Part shown: one piece after another, positions 44,353 through 53,685 of the stretch
Layout: every line of letters starts with the position of its first letter
Numbering within the stretch: the first letter of the stretch is position 1
Assembly: GCF_014334015.1 (NCBI RefSeq)
Contig: NZ_CP060488.1
Location: 4,174,501 to 4,238,500 of the forward strand
Source: Bacteroides sp. M10
GTDB lineage: Bacteria > Bacteroidota > Bacteroidia > Bacteroidales > Bacteroidaceae
DNA length: 64,000 nucleotides
Direction: 5' to 3'
The notes under the pieces: generated by a model
Seen by the model: only the letters and a program-made list of their open reading frames with translations
The model's database searches: none
Told to the model about the DNA's origin: nothing
Program-made: the position numbers and the translations under genes

Positions 44353-45686
44353 CTACTGGTGCGATAAAATCGCACGGGTTTTAAATATCCTCAAATAAGG
44401 AGAGTTCTTTGACATTTTGGTTTGAAATGATTGATACGTCTTGTTTGACTACCAGAGTGCATAACTCTGTTTTCTCCAAAGCAGATATTCGTATGAGGGT
44501 CGCCACTTCTGTGATAGAATAAGGACTGTTATACTCAGTCTTGATTCGTGCAACAATCAGATAGGATATGATGGCAACCCAAAGATGGACTTTGACAGCA
44601 TTTTCGGAATACCCCCAAAGAGTCTTGACGACAATGTTCTGCTTAATCCATTTGAAGAATACTTCAATATCCCATCTATGGCGGTAAATGTTTGTTATCT
44701 CCAATGCGCTGACTTCAAAGTTATTGGATATAAAATCTACAATGGTGTCATTGACAGGGTCATAAACACGAACGAACCTCATATCCTCAGGATATAGTTT
44801 ACTCGATTTATAACCAGTCACTCTGATACGTGCATCTTCGATGATGCCTGACTCTGCATCCGGGGTTTCCATCTGCTCAATAGTCTTGAACTTCATGTTC
44901 TCCTTGGGGCGAGAAACCCAGAACGATTGAGCTTGATGAAACCTGAAGAGCGCCTCAAAATCAACATAAGCCTTGTCCATGACATAAAAAGCATACGGTT
45001 CAGGAATGAGTACATCCAGTTCGTTACTGTCATGCCATTTGCCATCGGTTATATGGATATTGGTAGGGATGCTACCCCGCAAATCAAGCAGTGTGTGCAT
45101 CTTGACAGCCCCTTTGCTGTATTTGCCTAAAGCCCAAGCGGCAAGTTTTATGCTGGTGGATATAGTCGTGGAGTCTAATGCATAGATTACATTGTCTATG
45201 GTTATTTCGGATAGCTTCATCTTTGAGTACATGGGTCTTACTATTTCCATGAGGCAGATGCCAAGACCTTCAAATATACGATAATCCCGCTTCTCGTTAG
45301 CTCGCGACAACGATGTGTGGTTTACTGTCTTACGAAAACCGAGATGATAAAGTATCTTGGAGTGGACTTCCAGGCATAAGCAGATGTCTCGAAGGGAGTC
45401 ACAGCCTGTCAACTGCCCGAAAAGCAGATAAAGTAGGTGATTGTAACTGTTGAGACTCTTGACGTGCCAGTCTCCTTTATATTGGCGCACAAGTTTATCG
45501 AATTGGTAGCGCGGTATAAACTCGATAATTTGGGAGAACACATATTTACCCTGATTCATAATCTTGATGACTTGGAACAACAAGACTAATAAATCATTTT
45601 CAAATCAAAAAATCAATGAACGCTTGTATTTGATTAAATATTAATATTTTAATAACGATGGTGAGATTTTTATCGCACCACTACTA
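44353..45686 (-). mobile_element. IS4-family insertion sequence
   Basis: The element is about 1334 bp and holds one transposase gene on the minus strand. Terminal inverted repeats are ACTACTGGTGCGATAAAA (44352-44369) and its counterpart at 45668-45685, 16 of 18 identical. A short stem (GTGCGAT/ATCGCAC, 44359-44375) lies inside the left end, after the transposase stop, and could act as a terminator. An 11-bp duplication flanks the element. The intact frame, matched ends and perfect duplication suggest a recent insertion that may still be active. Confidence 0.88.
44381..45559 (-). CDS. IS4-family transposase (DUF4372 plus DDE domain)
   Basis: From ATG 45559 (MNQGKYVFSQIIEF; an ATG 24 nt upstream is also in frame) it is 392 residues. 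The N-terminal DUF4372 region has YNHLLYLLFGQLTGCDSLRDICLCL. The catalytic acidic residues are visible in YALDSTTIST, YVMDKAYVDF and the YREK-like block HRWDIEVFFKWIKQN. It would catalyse cut-and-paste movement of the element. The frame is intact. Confidence 0.93.
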   Translation of the reverse strand: MNQGKYVFSQIIEFIPRYQFDKLVRQYKGDWHVKSLNSYNHLLYLLFGQLTGCDSLRDICLCLEVHSKILYHLGFRKTVNHTSLSRANEKRDYRIFEGLGICLMEIVRPMYSKMKLSEITIDNVIYALDSTTISTSIKLAAWALGKYSKGAVKMHTLLDLRGSIPTNIHITDGKWHDSNELDVLIPEPYAFYVMDKAYVDFEALFRFHQAQSFWVSRPKENMKFKTIEQMETPDAESGIIEDARIRVTGYKSSKLYPEDMRFVRVYDPVNDTIVDFISNNFEVSALEITNIYRHRWDIEVFFKWIKQNIVVKTLWGYSENAVKVHLWVAIISYLIVARIKTEYNSPYSITEVATLIRISALEKTELCTLVVKQDVSIISNQNVKELSLFEDI

Positions 45687-45697
45687 TTCATGAAATA
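45687..45697. repeat. Target-site duplication, right copy
   Basis: Second copy of TTCATGAAATA, immediately outside the right end of the IS4 element and 67 nt before the glycosyltransferase start. Confidence 0.8.
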
Positions 45698-45764
45698 GTA
45701 ATCAGGGAGTCATCATCTTGTAATGTGAAAGAGGGAACTTTGCGTATCTAAAAATAATGGAACT

Positions 45765-46892
45765 ATGAAATTCTTATTTATTGTTCAAGGTGAGGGAAGA
45801 GGGCATTTTACACAAGCTATCACCCTCGAAGAAATGTTATTGCGCAATGGGCATGAAGTAGTGGAAGTCTTGGTCGGGAAAAGTTCGACACGTACTTTGC
45901 CGGGATTTTTCAATCGGAGTATTCATGCACCGGTGAAGCGATTTATTAGTCCGAACTTTCTGCCTACGGCAGATAATAAACGGGCGAACCTGACGAAAAG
46001 CTTTGCATACAATTTATTAAGATTACCGGAGTATCTTCGTAGCATGTATTATATAAATCAGCGGATCAGGGAGACAGGGGCGGAAGTTGTCATCAACTTC
46101 TACGAACTTTTAACCGGACTTACCTATGCACTCTTCCGTCCCTCCGTTCCGTATATTTGTGTTGGACATCAGTATCTGTTTTTACATCGTGATTTCGAGT
46201 TTCCGGATAAAAATTCGTGCCAGTTATGGATGCTGCGTTTCTTTACCCGGATGACCGCTCTAAGATCTTCGAAGAAACTGGCTTTGTCTTTCCTGGAAAT
46301 GGAACGGGATGACGTGACTCAAATAGTGACCGTTCCTCCGTTGATTCGTCCGGAAGTGACGGCTATCTGTCCAGAAGAGGGTGATTATATTCATGGATAT
46401 ATGGTTAATTCCGGGTTTGCCGATAGCGTGGAGAACTTTCATGCAAAGCATCCGGAAGTCCCTTTAACTTTTTTCTGGGATAGATCGGATGCTGAAGAGG
46501 TGACACAGGTCGACGAAACATTGAGTTTCCATCAAATAGATGATGTGAAGTTTCTTAATGCTATGGCGGGTTGCAAGGCTTATGCCAGTACAGCGGGTTT
46601 CGAGTCTATTTGCGAAGCAATGTATCTTGGAAAACCTGTATTAATGGTTCCGGCACATATTGAACAAGACTGCAATGCCTATGATGCAATGAAAGCGGGG
46701 GCAGGAATAATCAGTGATTCCTTTGATTTGCAACCGTTGCTTCGTTTTGCAGGAGAATATACTCCGAACCGTCATTTCGTTTATTGGGTTCGCAGCTGTG
46801 AACGTCGGATGATCCGTGAACTGGAGAAACTGGCAGCTTCACATTCAGAAATAACTTCAATACCAACATTCACTAATTATTTACCAATATGA
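45765..46892 (+). CDS. GT-B-fold glycosyltransferase, MurG/GT28-like
   Basis: The 375-residue protein begins MKFLFIVQGEGRGHFTQAITLEEMLLRNGHEV, the GxGRGHxxxA motif of MurG- and MJ1255-like GT-B glycosyltransferases. The donor-binding C-terminal half shows FLNAMAGCKAYASTAGFESICEAMYLGKPVLMVPAHIEQDCNAYDAMKAGAG, the usual nucleotide-sugar site. Donor and acceptor are unknown; glycolipid or cell-envelope synthesis is likely. The start is 67 nt after the IS4 target duplication, so the element could have separated it from an upstream promoter. Its stop codon overlaps the next ATG as ATGA. Confidence 0.85.
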   Translation: MKFLFIVQGEGRGHFTQAITLEEMLLRNGHEVVEVLVGKSSTRTLPGFFNRSIHAPVKRFISPNFLPTADNKRANLTKSFAYNLLRLPEYLRSMYYINQRIRETGAEVVINFYELLTGLTYALFRPSVPYICVGHQYLFLHRDFEFPDKNSCQLWMLRFFTRMTALRSSKKLALSFLEMERDDVTQIVTVPPLIRPEVTAICPEEGDYIHGYMVNSGFADSVENFHAKHPEVPLTFFWDRSDAEEVTQVDETLSFHQIDDVKFLNAMAGCKAYASTAGFESICEAMYLGKPVLMVPAHIEQDCNAYDAMKAGAGIISDSFDLQPLLRFAGEYTPNRHFVYWVRSCERRMIRELEKLAASHSEITSIPTFTNYLPI

Positions 46893-47071
46893 AACTAAAC
46901 AGAACGGATTATGTGCTTGAACGCGCATCAGATGGTGGCTATTATGCCTGGTTGACTGTAAATATGCAATGTAATGCTTATGGGGAATCTCCTGAAGAAG
47001 CAGTTCAGAATTTACAGAATATAATGAATGAGATGATTGACGAGATGTATATGGTAGAAGAGTTTATATAA
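46889..47071 (+). CDS. HicB-like small protein
   Basis: A 60-residue protein with the HicB/UPF0150 pattern: DGGYYAWLTVNMQCNAYGESPEEAVQNLQNIMNEMI. It overlaps the glycosyltransferase stop by 4 nt, so it is translationally coupled to it. No HicA-type toxin lies beside it, and it lacks the C-terminal DNA-binding domain of full HicB antitoxins, so it is not evidently part of a toxin-antitoxin pair. It may modulate or bind the glycosyltransferase; that is inference from coupling alone. Confidence 0.7.
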   Translation: MKLNRTDYVLERASDGGYYAWLTVNMQCNAYGESPEEAVQNLQNIMNEMIDEMYMVEEFI

Positions 47072-47079
47072 ATTGAGAA

Positions 47080-47149
47080 TTGAGAATTAAAAATTGAGAA
47101 ATAAAAGTCATGCCACTGGGCATCATATTTCTCAATTTTTAATTCTCAA
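47080..47149. repeat. Perfect 23-bp inverted repeat between convergent genes
   Basis: Arms 47080-47102 and 47127-47149 are perfect inverted copies with a TTGAGAATTAAAAATTGAG core. The 24-nt spacer contains a second stem (ATGCC 47110-47114, GGCAT 47119-47123, loop ACTG). It separates the HicB-like gene from the convergent S46 peptidase and is A/T-rich, so it could terminate transcription from both sides or form a cruciform. Confidence 0.8.
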
Positions 47150-47157
47150 CTTTCAAT

Positions 47158-49314
47158 TTACTCAATGCTAAGTTCGTCGATGATATGAGAGGCTCCTGCG
47201 TATTTATCGATGATAAACAAGGTATAACGGATGTCAACACAAGCGGCTCGCTGCGATGAAGGACGGAAAGCGATGTCTCCTGTTAAGCCTTCAAAGTTGC
47301 GGTCGAAGGCAGTTCCAACTAGCTGACCTTTGCTGTTAAATACCGGGCTGCCGGAGTTTCCTCCTGTATTGTCGGTGTTTACGATAAAGCAGACAGGCAT
47401 TTCACCGTTTTTGCCATAACGTCCATAATCCTGGGATTTATATAACTCTTTTAGCTTTTGAGGCACTACGAATTCCCAGTTTCCCTGATCTTCTTTTTCC
47501 ATCACACCTTTGAGGGTGGTATGAGCGTCATAAACCACACCGTCAGCCGGTTCATAAGAAAGCACCTGGCCGTATGTCAACCGTAAAGTAGAGTTCGCAT
47601 CCGGATAAATCGGCATTCCTTTTTCCTGTCTCATGTCCATCATGCCTTTCACCCATACTTTATGAGCTGCGTCATAGTTCTGATTGGCTTCTTTCATGGC
47701 AATGGCTGTTTTCAGAATTCCGTCGGTAACAGAATATTTGAATAATACCATCCAGTCATATCCTATTTTATACAAACTTGGTTTCTTGATAAACTTCTCA
47801 AAGTTTTTAGGATTGCCGAAAATGGAATGTTCGAAACAGGCATCAACGAAGGCGTCAATACTTCCCTTGAAACGAGAATTGATGATTTCGAAGATGTTGA
47901 TTCGTTGTTCTGCCGGAATGTAGTTGGCATAAGTTTTCAGCATTTCTTTGGCTACCATCCGTTCTACGTCCGGGAAGGGGACAGAAGCAAAATACTTATC
48001 ACCTTCTTTCTTCAGTTTTAGTTTTGCTTCTTTTATCTGCTCCTTATCTTTCGATTTCAGAGCGGTAACCAATTCTGTCGTGGAAGGGATACGCATAAAA
48101 TCAAGGGCGGTGACCAATGCTTCATTGATAGCTTGCTGATGATATAGCGCATCGCGTCGGTGAGATACAATAGAGCGAATTTCATCAAAGGCTTTCTGAT
48201 ACGAATCATCTCCCTTTTCACGGCCACGGGCTAATAGTTCTTCTTGCTGTGCACGTTTGGTATCCAGTACATTGAGGCGTATCAGTCCTTCATTCATGCC
48301 GATTGCATTTTTCCAATAATTGGCCGAAGAAGCATATTTGCTTGCATAATGAATACGCACTGCCGGATCTTTCAGCATTTGCTCCATAAGTACTTTCTGA
48401 CGGGCTCCGCGTACATGCTGGCGCATGAAATTGGTCGTTTGCATCCGTTCTTCCACTTCGTCGGCAATCATATACCGCCAGTTACGTCCGGGGAATCCCA
48501 TGACAAAGGTGAAATCTCCTTCCTGAACTCCGGCGAGGCTGATCTTCAGATGTTTCTTCACTTGCAGAGGAACGTTGTCTTTAGAATATTCTGCCGGTTT
48601 TCCATTCTTGTCCGCGTAAATACGGAAGAGAGAAAAGTCGCCTGTGTGACGAGGCCACATCCAGTTGTCGGTATCAGCTCCGAATTTACCGATGGAAGAA
48701 GGAGGAGCCCCTACCATACGAATATCACTGTATACTGTTTTGATGAACAGATAATATTTGTTTCCTCCATAAAAAGCCTTGAGCTCCAGCTTTGTTGCAG
48801 GAGTTATTTCTATATTCTCCGCTTTGGCAAAACGTTCTGCTACGTTACCAAGATAACTTGGAGATAGATAATTAACACTATCCGGGTCCGGATCTTTTTT
48901 CAGTTGTTCGTTGACGTAATCCGTCACATCGAGAATCCGGTCGATAAAAGTGACGGTCAATCCCGGAGTAGGGAGTTCCGCATCACGGTTCATAGCCCAG
49001 AAACCATCTGTCAGATAGTCATGTTCTACATTACTATGTTGCTGGATAGCTCCATAACCACAGTGATGGTTAGTCAGTACCAGTCCTTCGGAAGAGATAA
49101 CTTCTCCCGTACATCCTCCTCCGAAGTGTACAACAGCGTCTTTTAGAGAAAGACCATTTGCGTTGTATACTTCCTCTATCGGAATTTCGAGGCCAAGTTC
49201 GCGCATGGCAACAGCGTTCTGTGCTTTCAGATCGGTTAGCATCCACATGCCTTCGTCGGCGTGGATGCTAAGAGTTGCCAGTGAAAATAGGACAAATAGG
49301 ATTTGTTTTCTCAT
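47158..49314 (-). CDS. dpp11: S46-family dipeptidyl-peptidase, DPP11 type (Asp/Glu-specific)
   Basis: The 718-residue protein has a signal peptide (about 1-19) and the S46 chymotrypsin-like fold. The triad is His84 (TNHHCGY), Asp226 (RHTGDFS) and Ser654 (GGNSGSPV). Arg672 in TAFDRNFEGL sits 18 residues after the serine, the spacing of Ser655 and Arg673 in Porphyromonas gingivalis DPP11; that Arg selects acidic P1 residues. It would release dipeptides from the N-terminus of peptides in the periplasm. Its ATG directly follows the stop of the upstream S46 gene, with no gap. S46 peptidases are usual in asaccharolytic Bacteroidota; here they sit near a sulfatase-maturation gene. Confidence 0.92.
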   Translation of the reverse strand: MRKQILFVLFSLATLSIHADEGMWMLTDLKAQNAVAMRELGLEIPIEEVYNANGLSLKDAVVHFGGGCTGEVISSEGLVLTNHHCGYGAIQQHSNVEHDYLTDGFWAMNRDAELPTPGLTVTFIDRILDVTDYVNEQLKKDPDPDSVNYLSPSYLGNVAERFAKAENIEITPATKLELKAFYGGNKYYLFIKTVYSDIRMVGAPPSSIGKFGADTDNWMWPRHTGDFSLFRIYADKNGKPAEYSKDNVPLQVKKHLKISLAGVQEGDFTFVMGFPGRNWRYMIADEVEERMQTTNFMRQHVRGARQKVLMEQMLKDPAVRIHYASKYASSANYWKNAIGMNEGLIRLNVLDTKRAQQEELLARGREKGDDSYQKAFDEIRSIVSHRRDALYHQQAINEALVTALDFMRIPSTTELVTALKSKDKEQIKEAKLKLKKEGDKYFASVPFPDVERMVAKEMLKTYANYIPAEQRINIFEIINSRFKGSIDAFVDACFEHSIFGNPKNFEKFIKKPSLYKIGYDWMVLFKYSVTDGILKTAIAMKEANQNYDAAHKVWVKGMMDMRQEKGMPIYPDANSTLRLTYGQVLSYEPADGVVYDAHTTLKGVMEKEDQGNWEFVVPQKLKELYKSQDYGRYGKNGEMPVCFIVNTDNTGGNSGSPVFNSKGQLVGTAFDRNFEGLTGDIAFRPSSQRAACVDIRYTLFIIDKYAGASHIIDELSIE

Positions 49315-51474
49315 TTATTCTACGATTGTCATTTCATTGATTAGGTGTCCGCAGTTTCCTAACTTTTCCAGAATGAACAGGACATAACGGATATCCAGGT
49401 TAATACAACGTTGCAGGTTATTGTCGAAATTGATGTCACCGCTTAATGATTCCCAGTTGCCATCAAAAGCACAACCGATCAGCTCTCCGTTTTCATTCAG
49501 TACCGGGCTACCGGAGTTACCACCGGTGATGTCGTTGGTCGACAGGAAGCAGACAGGCATATCACCATTTGGCAAAGCGTAACGGCCATAATCTTTCTTT
49601 TCAATCAGTTCCTTCAGTTTGGCAGGTACAACGAATTCACGGTCTTCCGGATTTTCTTTTTCAAGGATTCCCTTAGTGGTCGTATAGTAGTTGTAGTGTA
49701 CGCCGTCTTTCGGATCATAAGGTTTCACATTACCATAGGTCAGACGAATGGTAAAGTTTGCATCCGGATAAGAAGGTACAGGCAACTTCATTTCACCCAG
49801 ACCACGGATATAAGTTTTGTGCAGCAAAGCCAGTTCCTGATCCATATCCTTGAGTTGGGAAGTCAATGTATCCATCAAGTCGTATTTAGACTGACAGTAT
49901 TGCAGTGCCAAATCATTGTCAATCGCTTTCACTGAAGGCTTCTTTGTAAACTTCTCGAAGTTTGCCCGGTTGGCAAAAATAGAGTTGTCATACATATCAT
50001 CAACAAATTTGTTATAATCGCCTTTATATTTCTGCTCAATAACTTTATAAATAGAAGGACGTTGGTTTGCCGGAATCATTTCAGCATATAAGGGGAACAA
50101 GGCTTTCGCTACCTTGCGGTCTACTTCATGATCGTAATCTTTGTTATGGATGCTTTCGTAAGTGCTTTCCAAGGCTTTCATGCGTGCTTCGATTACAGAA
50201 TCGTTTTTCTCAAGCAATGCTTCGCGTGTTTTAGCCAACATAATATTACCAAATTCGATAGCTCCGAAGAAAGTCTCTCTCAAACAGGTGTACTGATAGT
50301 TGAGAGGAGTTGTCTTAGCTACCAGGTCATCAATATTCTTCACTACTGCTGCATATTCAACATTGTTTTGTGCTTTTGCAAACTCTGCGAATTTGGCTTC
50401 TTGTGCAGCTTTTGTTCCCAATACATCATTATCGATGATGGCTTTATTCATGCCGATGGAGTTTTTCCAATAGTTGCTGGAACCTGCATACTTGTTTGCA
50501 TACTGAATACGGATTTTGTCACTGGCATTCATTACCTCTTTCAGGACAGCCAAACGTGCACCACGAATACGGATACGTGGATCGTTCTCCGATTCCATAC
50601 GTTCTTTTACTTCTGATACAGTCAGGTAGCGGCTCGTACTTCCGGGGAATCCCATAATCATTGCATAATCTCCTTCTTTCAATCCTTTGATAGAGATAGA
50701 CAAATGTTTCTTGGTTTTCAGTGGGACGTTGCTCTCGCTGTATTCTGCCGGTTCACCATTTGCATCTGCATAAATACGGAACATGGAAAAGTCGCCGGTA
50801 TGACGCGGCCACATCCAGTTGTCTGTTTCACCACCAAACTTACCGATAGAAGAGGGTGGAGCGGCTACCATACGTACATCCGGATATATTTTCTTGTAGA
50901 AAAGATAGAATTTATTCCCGGCATAGAACGGAAGAGCTTGCGGAACAATTCCCTTTTTGTCTGCCAGGTCACTTTTAAAATAAAGATCATGAGCCAGCTT
51001 TTGAAGGAATATATTGCTGAATGATTCGGATTCGGTGATTTCTTTCGCCGCAATCTTGGCATTGACAATATCCGTAATATCTTCGATACGTTCGATAAAT
51101 GTAAATTTCAGTCCCGGTGTAGGGAGCTCTTTGTCTCTGGAAGTAGCCCAGAAACCATCAGTCAGATAATCGTGCTCAACACTACTATGTTGCTGGATGG
51201 AGGCGTAGCCACAATGGTGATTGGTTAGAATCAAACCTTCGGGTGAGATAATTTCTCCGGTACACCCTCCTCCGAATATACCTACAGCATCTTTAAGAGA
51301 AATGCCATTCGGATTATATAGGTCTTGTGCTTCCAGTTTTAATCCCTGTTTTTTCATCATGTCTATGGAGTGTTGCTGTTGCATCAGTTGCAATAGCCAC
51401 ATACCCTCATCCGCTCTAACGGAACATACAAAAAGCGCGGTCAGCGCTAATAGATAAAGTCTTAATCTGTTCAT
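49315..51474 (-). CDS. dpp7: S46-family dipeptidyl-peptidase, DPP7 type (hydrophobic P1)
   Basis: This 719-residue paralogue of the next gene has a signal peptide (about 1-21) and the same fold: His87 in TNHHCGY, Asp in RHTGDFS, Ser654 in GGNSGSPV. At the position of the specificity Arg it has Gly672 ([10 protein letters not shown]), as in DPP7, which accepts bulky hydrophobic P1 residues. The two enzymes together cover most peptide N-termini. The gene is followed directly by the DPP11-type gene and lies 32 nt after the sulfatase-maturating-enzyme gene, so the three may share a transcript. The pair probably arose by tandem duplication, then diverged in specificity. Confidence 0.92.
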   Translation of the reverse strand: MNRLRLYLLALTALFVCSVRADEGMWLLQLMQQQHSIDMMKKQGLKLEAQDLYNPNGISLKDAVGIFGGGCTGEIISPEGLILTNHHCGYASIQQHSSVEHDYLTDGFWATSRDKELPTPGLKFTFIERIEDITDIVNAKIAAKEITESESFSNIFLQKLAHDLYFKSDLADKKGIVPQALPFYAGNKFYLFYKKIYPDVRMVAAPPSSIGKFGGETDNWMWPRHTGDFSMFRIYADANGEPAEYSESNVPLKTKKHLSISIKGLKEGDYAMIMGFPGSTSRYLTVSEVKERMESENDPRIRIRGARLAVLKEVMNASDKIRIQYANKYAGSSNYWKNSIGMNKAIIDNDVLGTKAAQEAKFAEFAKAQNNVEYAAVVKNIDDLVAKTTPLNYQYTCLRETFFGAIEFGNIMLAKTREALLEKNDSVIEARMKALESTYESIHNKDYDHEVDRKVAKALFPLYAEMIPANQRPSIYKVIEQKYKGDYNKFVDDMYDNSIFANRANFEKFTKKPSVKAIDNDLALQYCQSKYDLMDTLTSQLKDMDQELALLHKTYIRGLGEMKLPVPSYPDANFTIRLTYGNVKPYDPKDGVHYNYYTTTKGILEKENPEDREFVVPAKLKELIEKKDYGRYALPNGDMPVCFLSTNDITGGNSGSPVLNENGELIGCAFDGNWESLSGDINFDNNLQRCINLDIRYVLFILEKLGNCGHLINEMTIVE

Positions 51475-51506
51475 TATTAAATGATAAAATTACAATATAT
51501 GATTGG

Positions 51507-52751
51507 TTAGTATTCAATTTTTAAATCTCCGTTTTTCAGTGCTTCCATGATATTAGCAGGCGGGCGTTGATTCATCAGTTCGTTTTTCATAAAGTCCATG
51601 TAAGGAGCTACATGCTTAAAGAACTGATAATACCCTTTGCATAAGTAATTTAACCCCGGTTCGCCTTCAGCCGTTTGGCTGAAACGATTTTTCGGGCATT
51701 CTCCGTTGCAGGCAAACAGGAACTCACATTCCTTGCATTGAGTAGGGAGAGACTGATATTTCATGTTCCCGAAATTGTGCTGACGTTCGCTATGCATCAT
51801 TTCCACCAGAGTTTTACTGTAAATGTTACCTAATTTATATTCGGGGAATACAAAGTGGTCGCAAGAATAAACATCTCCGTTGAATTCCATCACACCGGCA
51901 TGACCACAGGTCTTTGCCATTGTGCATATACCAGGTTGTTCGCCCATCCAATTCGCCAAAGTCGAATCGAATATTTGTACGTAGTATTTGCCTACGTCTT
52001 CTTTCACCCATTCGTCGAAAAGAGTACAAAGGAAGTTACCCCATTGTTCCGGGGTGATCGAAAAATCAGCAAGAGTTCCGGCTTTATTTTCTGCAAGAGA
52101 AGCGAGGTGGCGACCGTCTTCATGTGAGAGAATACGTTCAACGATAGGAGCGAACTGGATATACTGGCAACCGATTTCTTTAAAGAAACGATAAAAGTCT
52201 AGTGGATAGTCGGCATTGAAGTCATTAATAACCGCCATCGCATTCCATTCCACCCCATGTTTTTTCAAAAGATTGATGCCTTGCATCACTTTCACAAAAG
52301 AGGGTTTTCTCATTTTGTTTTTACGATACTCGTCATGAAACTCCTGGGGACCATCGATAGAGACTCCTACCAGCCAATTATTTTCACGGAAGAACTCGCA
52401 CCATTCGTCGGTGAGCATGGTTCCGTTGGTTTGGATGCAGTTGTCGATCGTTCGTCCGCGGGCATACTTTTTTTGTAGTTCCATTGCCTTTTTATAGAAG
52501 GAGAGCGGTCGCATCAGCGTTTCTCCTCCGTGCCAGGTGAAAAGTACCTGTGGCATGGTTTGTGAGTTAATGTACTCGTCGATAAACTTTTCCAGAAGTT
52601 CATCGCTCATTACGTGTTTCGGATTGTCTTTGTATAGGTTGGCCTTTTCCAAATAATAGCAGTAATCGCATGCTAGATTACATACGGCACCTACGGGCTT
52701 TACCATTACATAAAGCGGTTTGGCAAAAGGGGCAAATGTTGATGTTTTCAT
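51507..52751 (-). CDS. chuR: Anaerobic sulfatase-maturating enzyme, radical SAM
   Basis: ATG at 52751 (MKTSTFAPFAKPLYVMVKPVG) gives 414 residues; the upstream in-frame extension is low-complexity and is not part of the protein. The radical-SAM cluster is Cys24-x3-Cys28-x2-Cys31 (CNLACDYC), and the C-terminal SPASM region has the two further clusters (CGHAGVMEFNGDVYSCDHF, CKECEFLFACNGECP). It oxidises the catalytic Cys or Ser of sulfatases to formylglycine. Length and cysteine positions match the characterised B. thetaiotaomicron enzyme (anSME/ChuR). No sulfatase gene is in this window, so it serves enzymes encoded elsewhere. Confidence 0.95.
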   Translation of the reverse strand: MKTSTFAPFAKPLYVMVKPVGAVCNLACDYCYYLEKANLYKDNPKHVMSDELLEKFIDEYINSQTMPQVLFTWHGGETLMRPLSFYKKAMELQKKYARGRTIDNCIQTNGTMLTDEWCEFFRENNWLVGVSIDGPQEFHDEYRKNKMRKPSFVKVMQGINLLKKHGVEWNAMAVINDFNADYPLDFYRFFKEIGCQYIQFAPIVERILSHEDGRHLASLAENKAGTLADFSITPEQWGNFLCTLFDEWVKEDVGKYYVQIFDSTLANWMGEQPGICTMAKTCGHAGVMEFNGDVYSCDHFVFPEYKLGNIYSKTLVEMMHSERQHNFGNMKYQSLPTQCKECEFLFACNGECPKNRFSQTAEGEPGLNYLCKGYYQFFKHVAPYMDFMKNELMNQRPPANIMEALKNGDLKIEY

Positions 52752-52908
52752 GACTGCAAAATTAGATAAACTAAATGAAAAAAAGAGCCTTACACCTATG
52801 TTTATAAGGATTATTAAAGAAAAGAGTCTTACAAGATTTAAATATTGATAAAATGTTTCTTTGAATTCTGAATCAGTTGTACCTTTGTACCCAGAATTTA
52901 ATGAATAG

Positions 52909-53643
52909 ATGAACGTGAATAAAATTTTGCCTTTTTTGCTTTTGCTTCCGTTTTTGGCTTCCTGCACCAGTAAGTACAAGATTGAAGGAACCTCTTCTGT
53001 GAATAGTCTGGATGGAAAGATGCTGTATCTTAAATCCCTTCGGGATGGAGAGTGGGTGAAGCTGGATTCTGCTGAAGTAGTGCATGGTCTGTTCTCAATG
53101 AAAGGGAAAATAGATTCCGTACAGATGGTGACACTTTATATGGATGAAGAAAGCATTATGCCGATTGTGCTGGAAAGTGGGAAGATAACAGTTACCATTA
53201 GCAATACGGACCTCAAGGTAGTCGGAACATCTTTAAATAATGCACTGTACGAGTTTATCAGCAAAAGAAACCAATTGGAAGAAAGCATTGGTGAACTGGA
53301 GCAGAAGGAAACTCGTATGGTACTGGATGGAGGCGATCTGGATGAAATTCACGGTCAGTTGGTGGTGGAAGGAGACTCACTGATGAAAGAAATGAATCAG
53401 TATGTGAAAACGTTCATCTCTGATAATTACGAAAATGTGTTGGGACCTAGTGTATTTATGATGCTCTGCAGCTCTTTGCCCTATCCTATTATGACTCCGC
53501 AGATTGATGATATAATCAAGGATGCTCCTTATTCTTTTAAAAATAATAAGCTGGTTAGAGAGTTCCTGTCTAAAGCAAGAGAAAACATGAAGTTGATAGA
53601 AGAACATCAACGATTGGAACAAAATGCTTCAACAAATAAGTAA
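52909..53643 (+). CDS. DUF4369 lipoprotein
   Basis: The 244-residue lipoprotein has the lipobox LASC followed by TSKYKIEGTSSVNSLDGKMLYLKS. DUF4369 is a beta-rich domain often at the N-terminus of exported thioredoxin-like proteins in Bacteroides (WVKLDSAEVVHGLFSMKGKID), but the thioredoxin domain is absent here; the C-terminal half is a long helical region (about 115-240). Function unknown. A TACCTTTG -7 box is at 52880-52887, 22 nt before the start, with a TTTG 16 nt further upstream. It is divergent from chuR and followed closely by the TPR regulator gene. Confidence 0.8.
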   Translation: MNVNKILPFLLLLPFLASCTSKYKIEGTSSVNSLDGKMLYLKSLRDGEWVKLDSAEVVHGLFSMKGKIDSVQMVTLYMDEESIMPIVLESGKITVTISNTDLKVVGTSLNNALYEFISKRNQLEESIGELEQKETRMVLDGGDLDEIHGQLVVEGDSLMKEMNQYVKTFISDNYENVLGPSVFMMLCSSLPYPIMTPQIDDIIKDAPYSFKNNKLVREFLSKARENMKLIEEHQRLEQNASTNK

Positions 53644-53644
53644 T

Positions 53645-53682
53645 ACTTGAGTTTTTTTTGTATTTTTGTACAAAACTCAAGT
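53645..53682 (+). promoter_or_regulatory. Hairpin between DUF4369 gene and TPR regulator gene
   Basis: Arms ACTTGAGTTTT (53645-53655) and AAAACTCAAGT (53672-53682) pair perfectly over 11 bp around a 16-nt loop that contains TATTTTTG (53661-53668), a -7-like box. The structure ends 3 nt before the GTG at 53686, so it could terminate the upstream message, promote the downstream one, or hide the regulator's start site. Confidence 0.55.
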
Positions 53683-53685
53683 AAA

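Noticed and set aside
46889..47071. HicA-HicB toxin-antitoxin system
   Set aside because: Only a HicB-like domain is present. No HicA-type double-stranded RNA-binding protein lies beside it and the upstream overlapping gene is a glycosyltransferase.
48244..48867. Plus-strand frame of 207 codons
   Set aside because: It lies opposite the DPP11-type peptidase with its intact catalytic triad; no independent evidence supports it.
51507..52979. 490-residue version of the sulfatase-maturating enzyme
   Set aside because: The first 76 residues are a low-complexity extension through the intergenic region; the 414-residue form from 52751 matches the known enzyme in length and cysteine positions.
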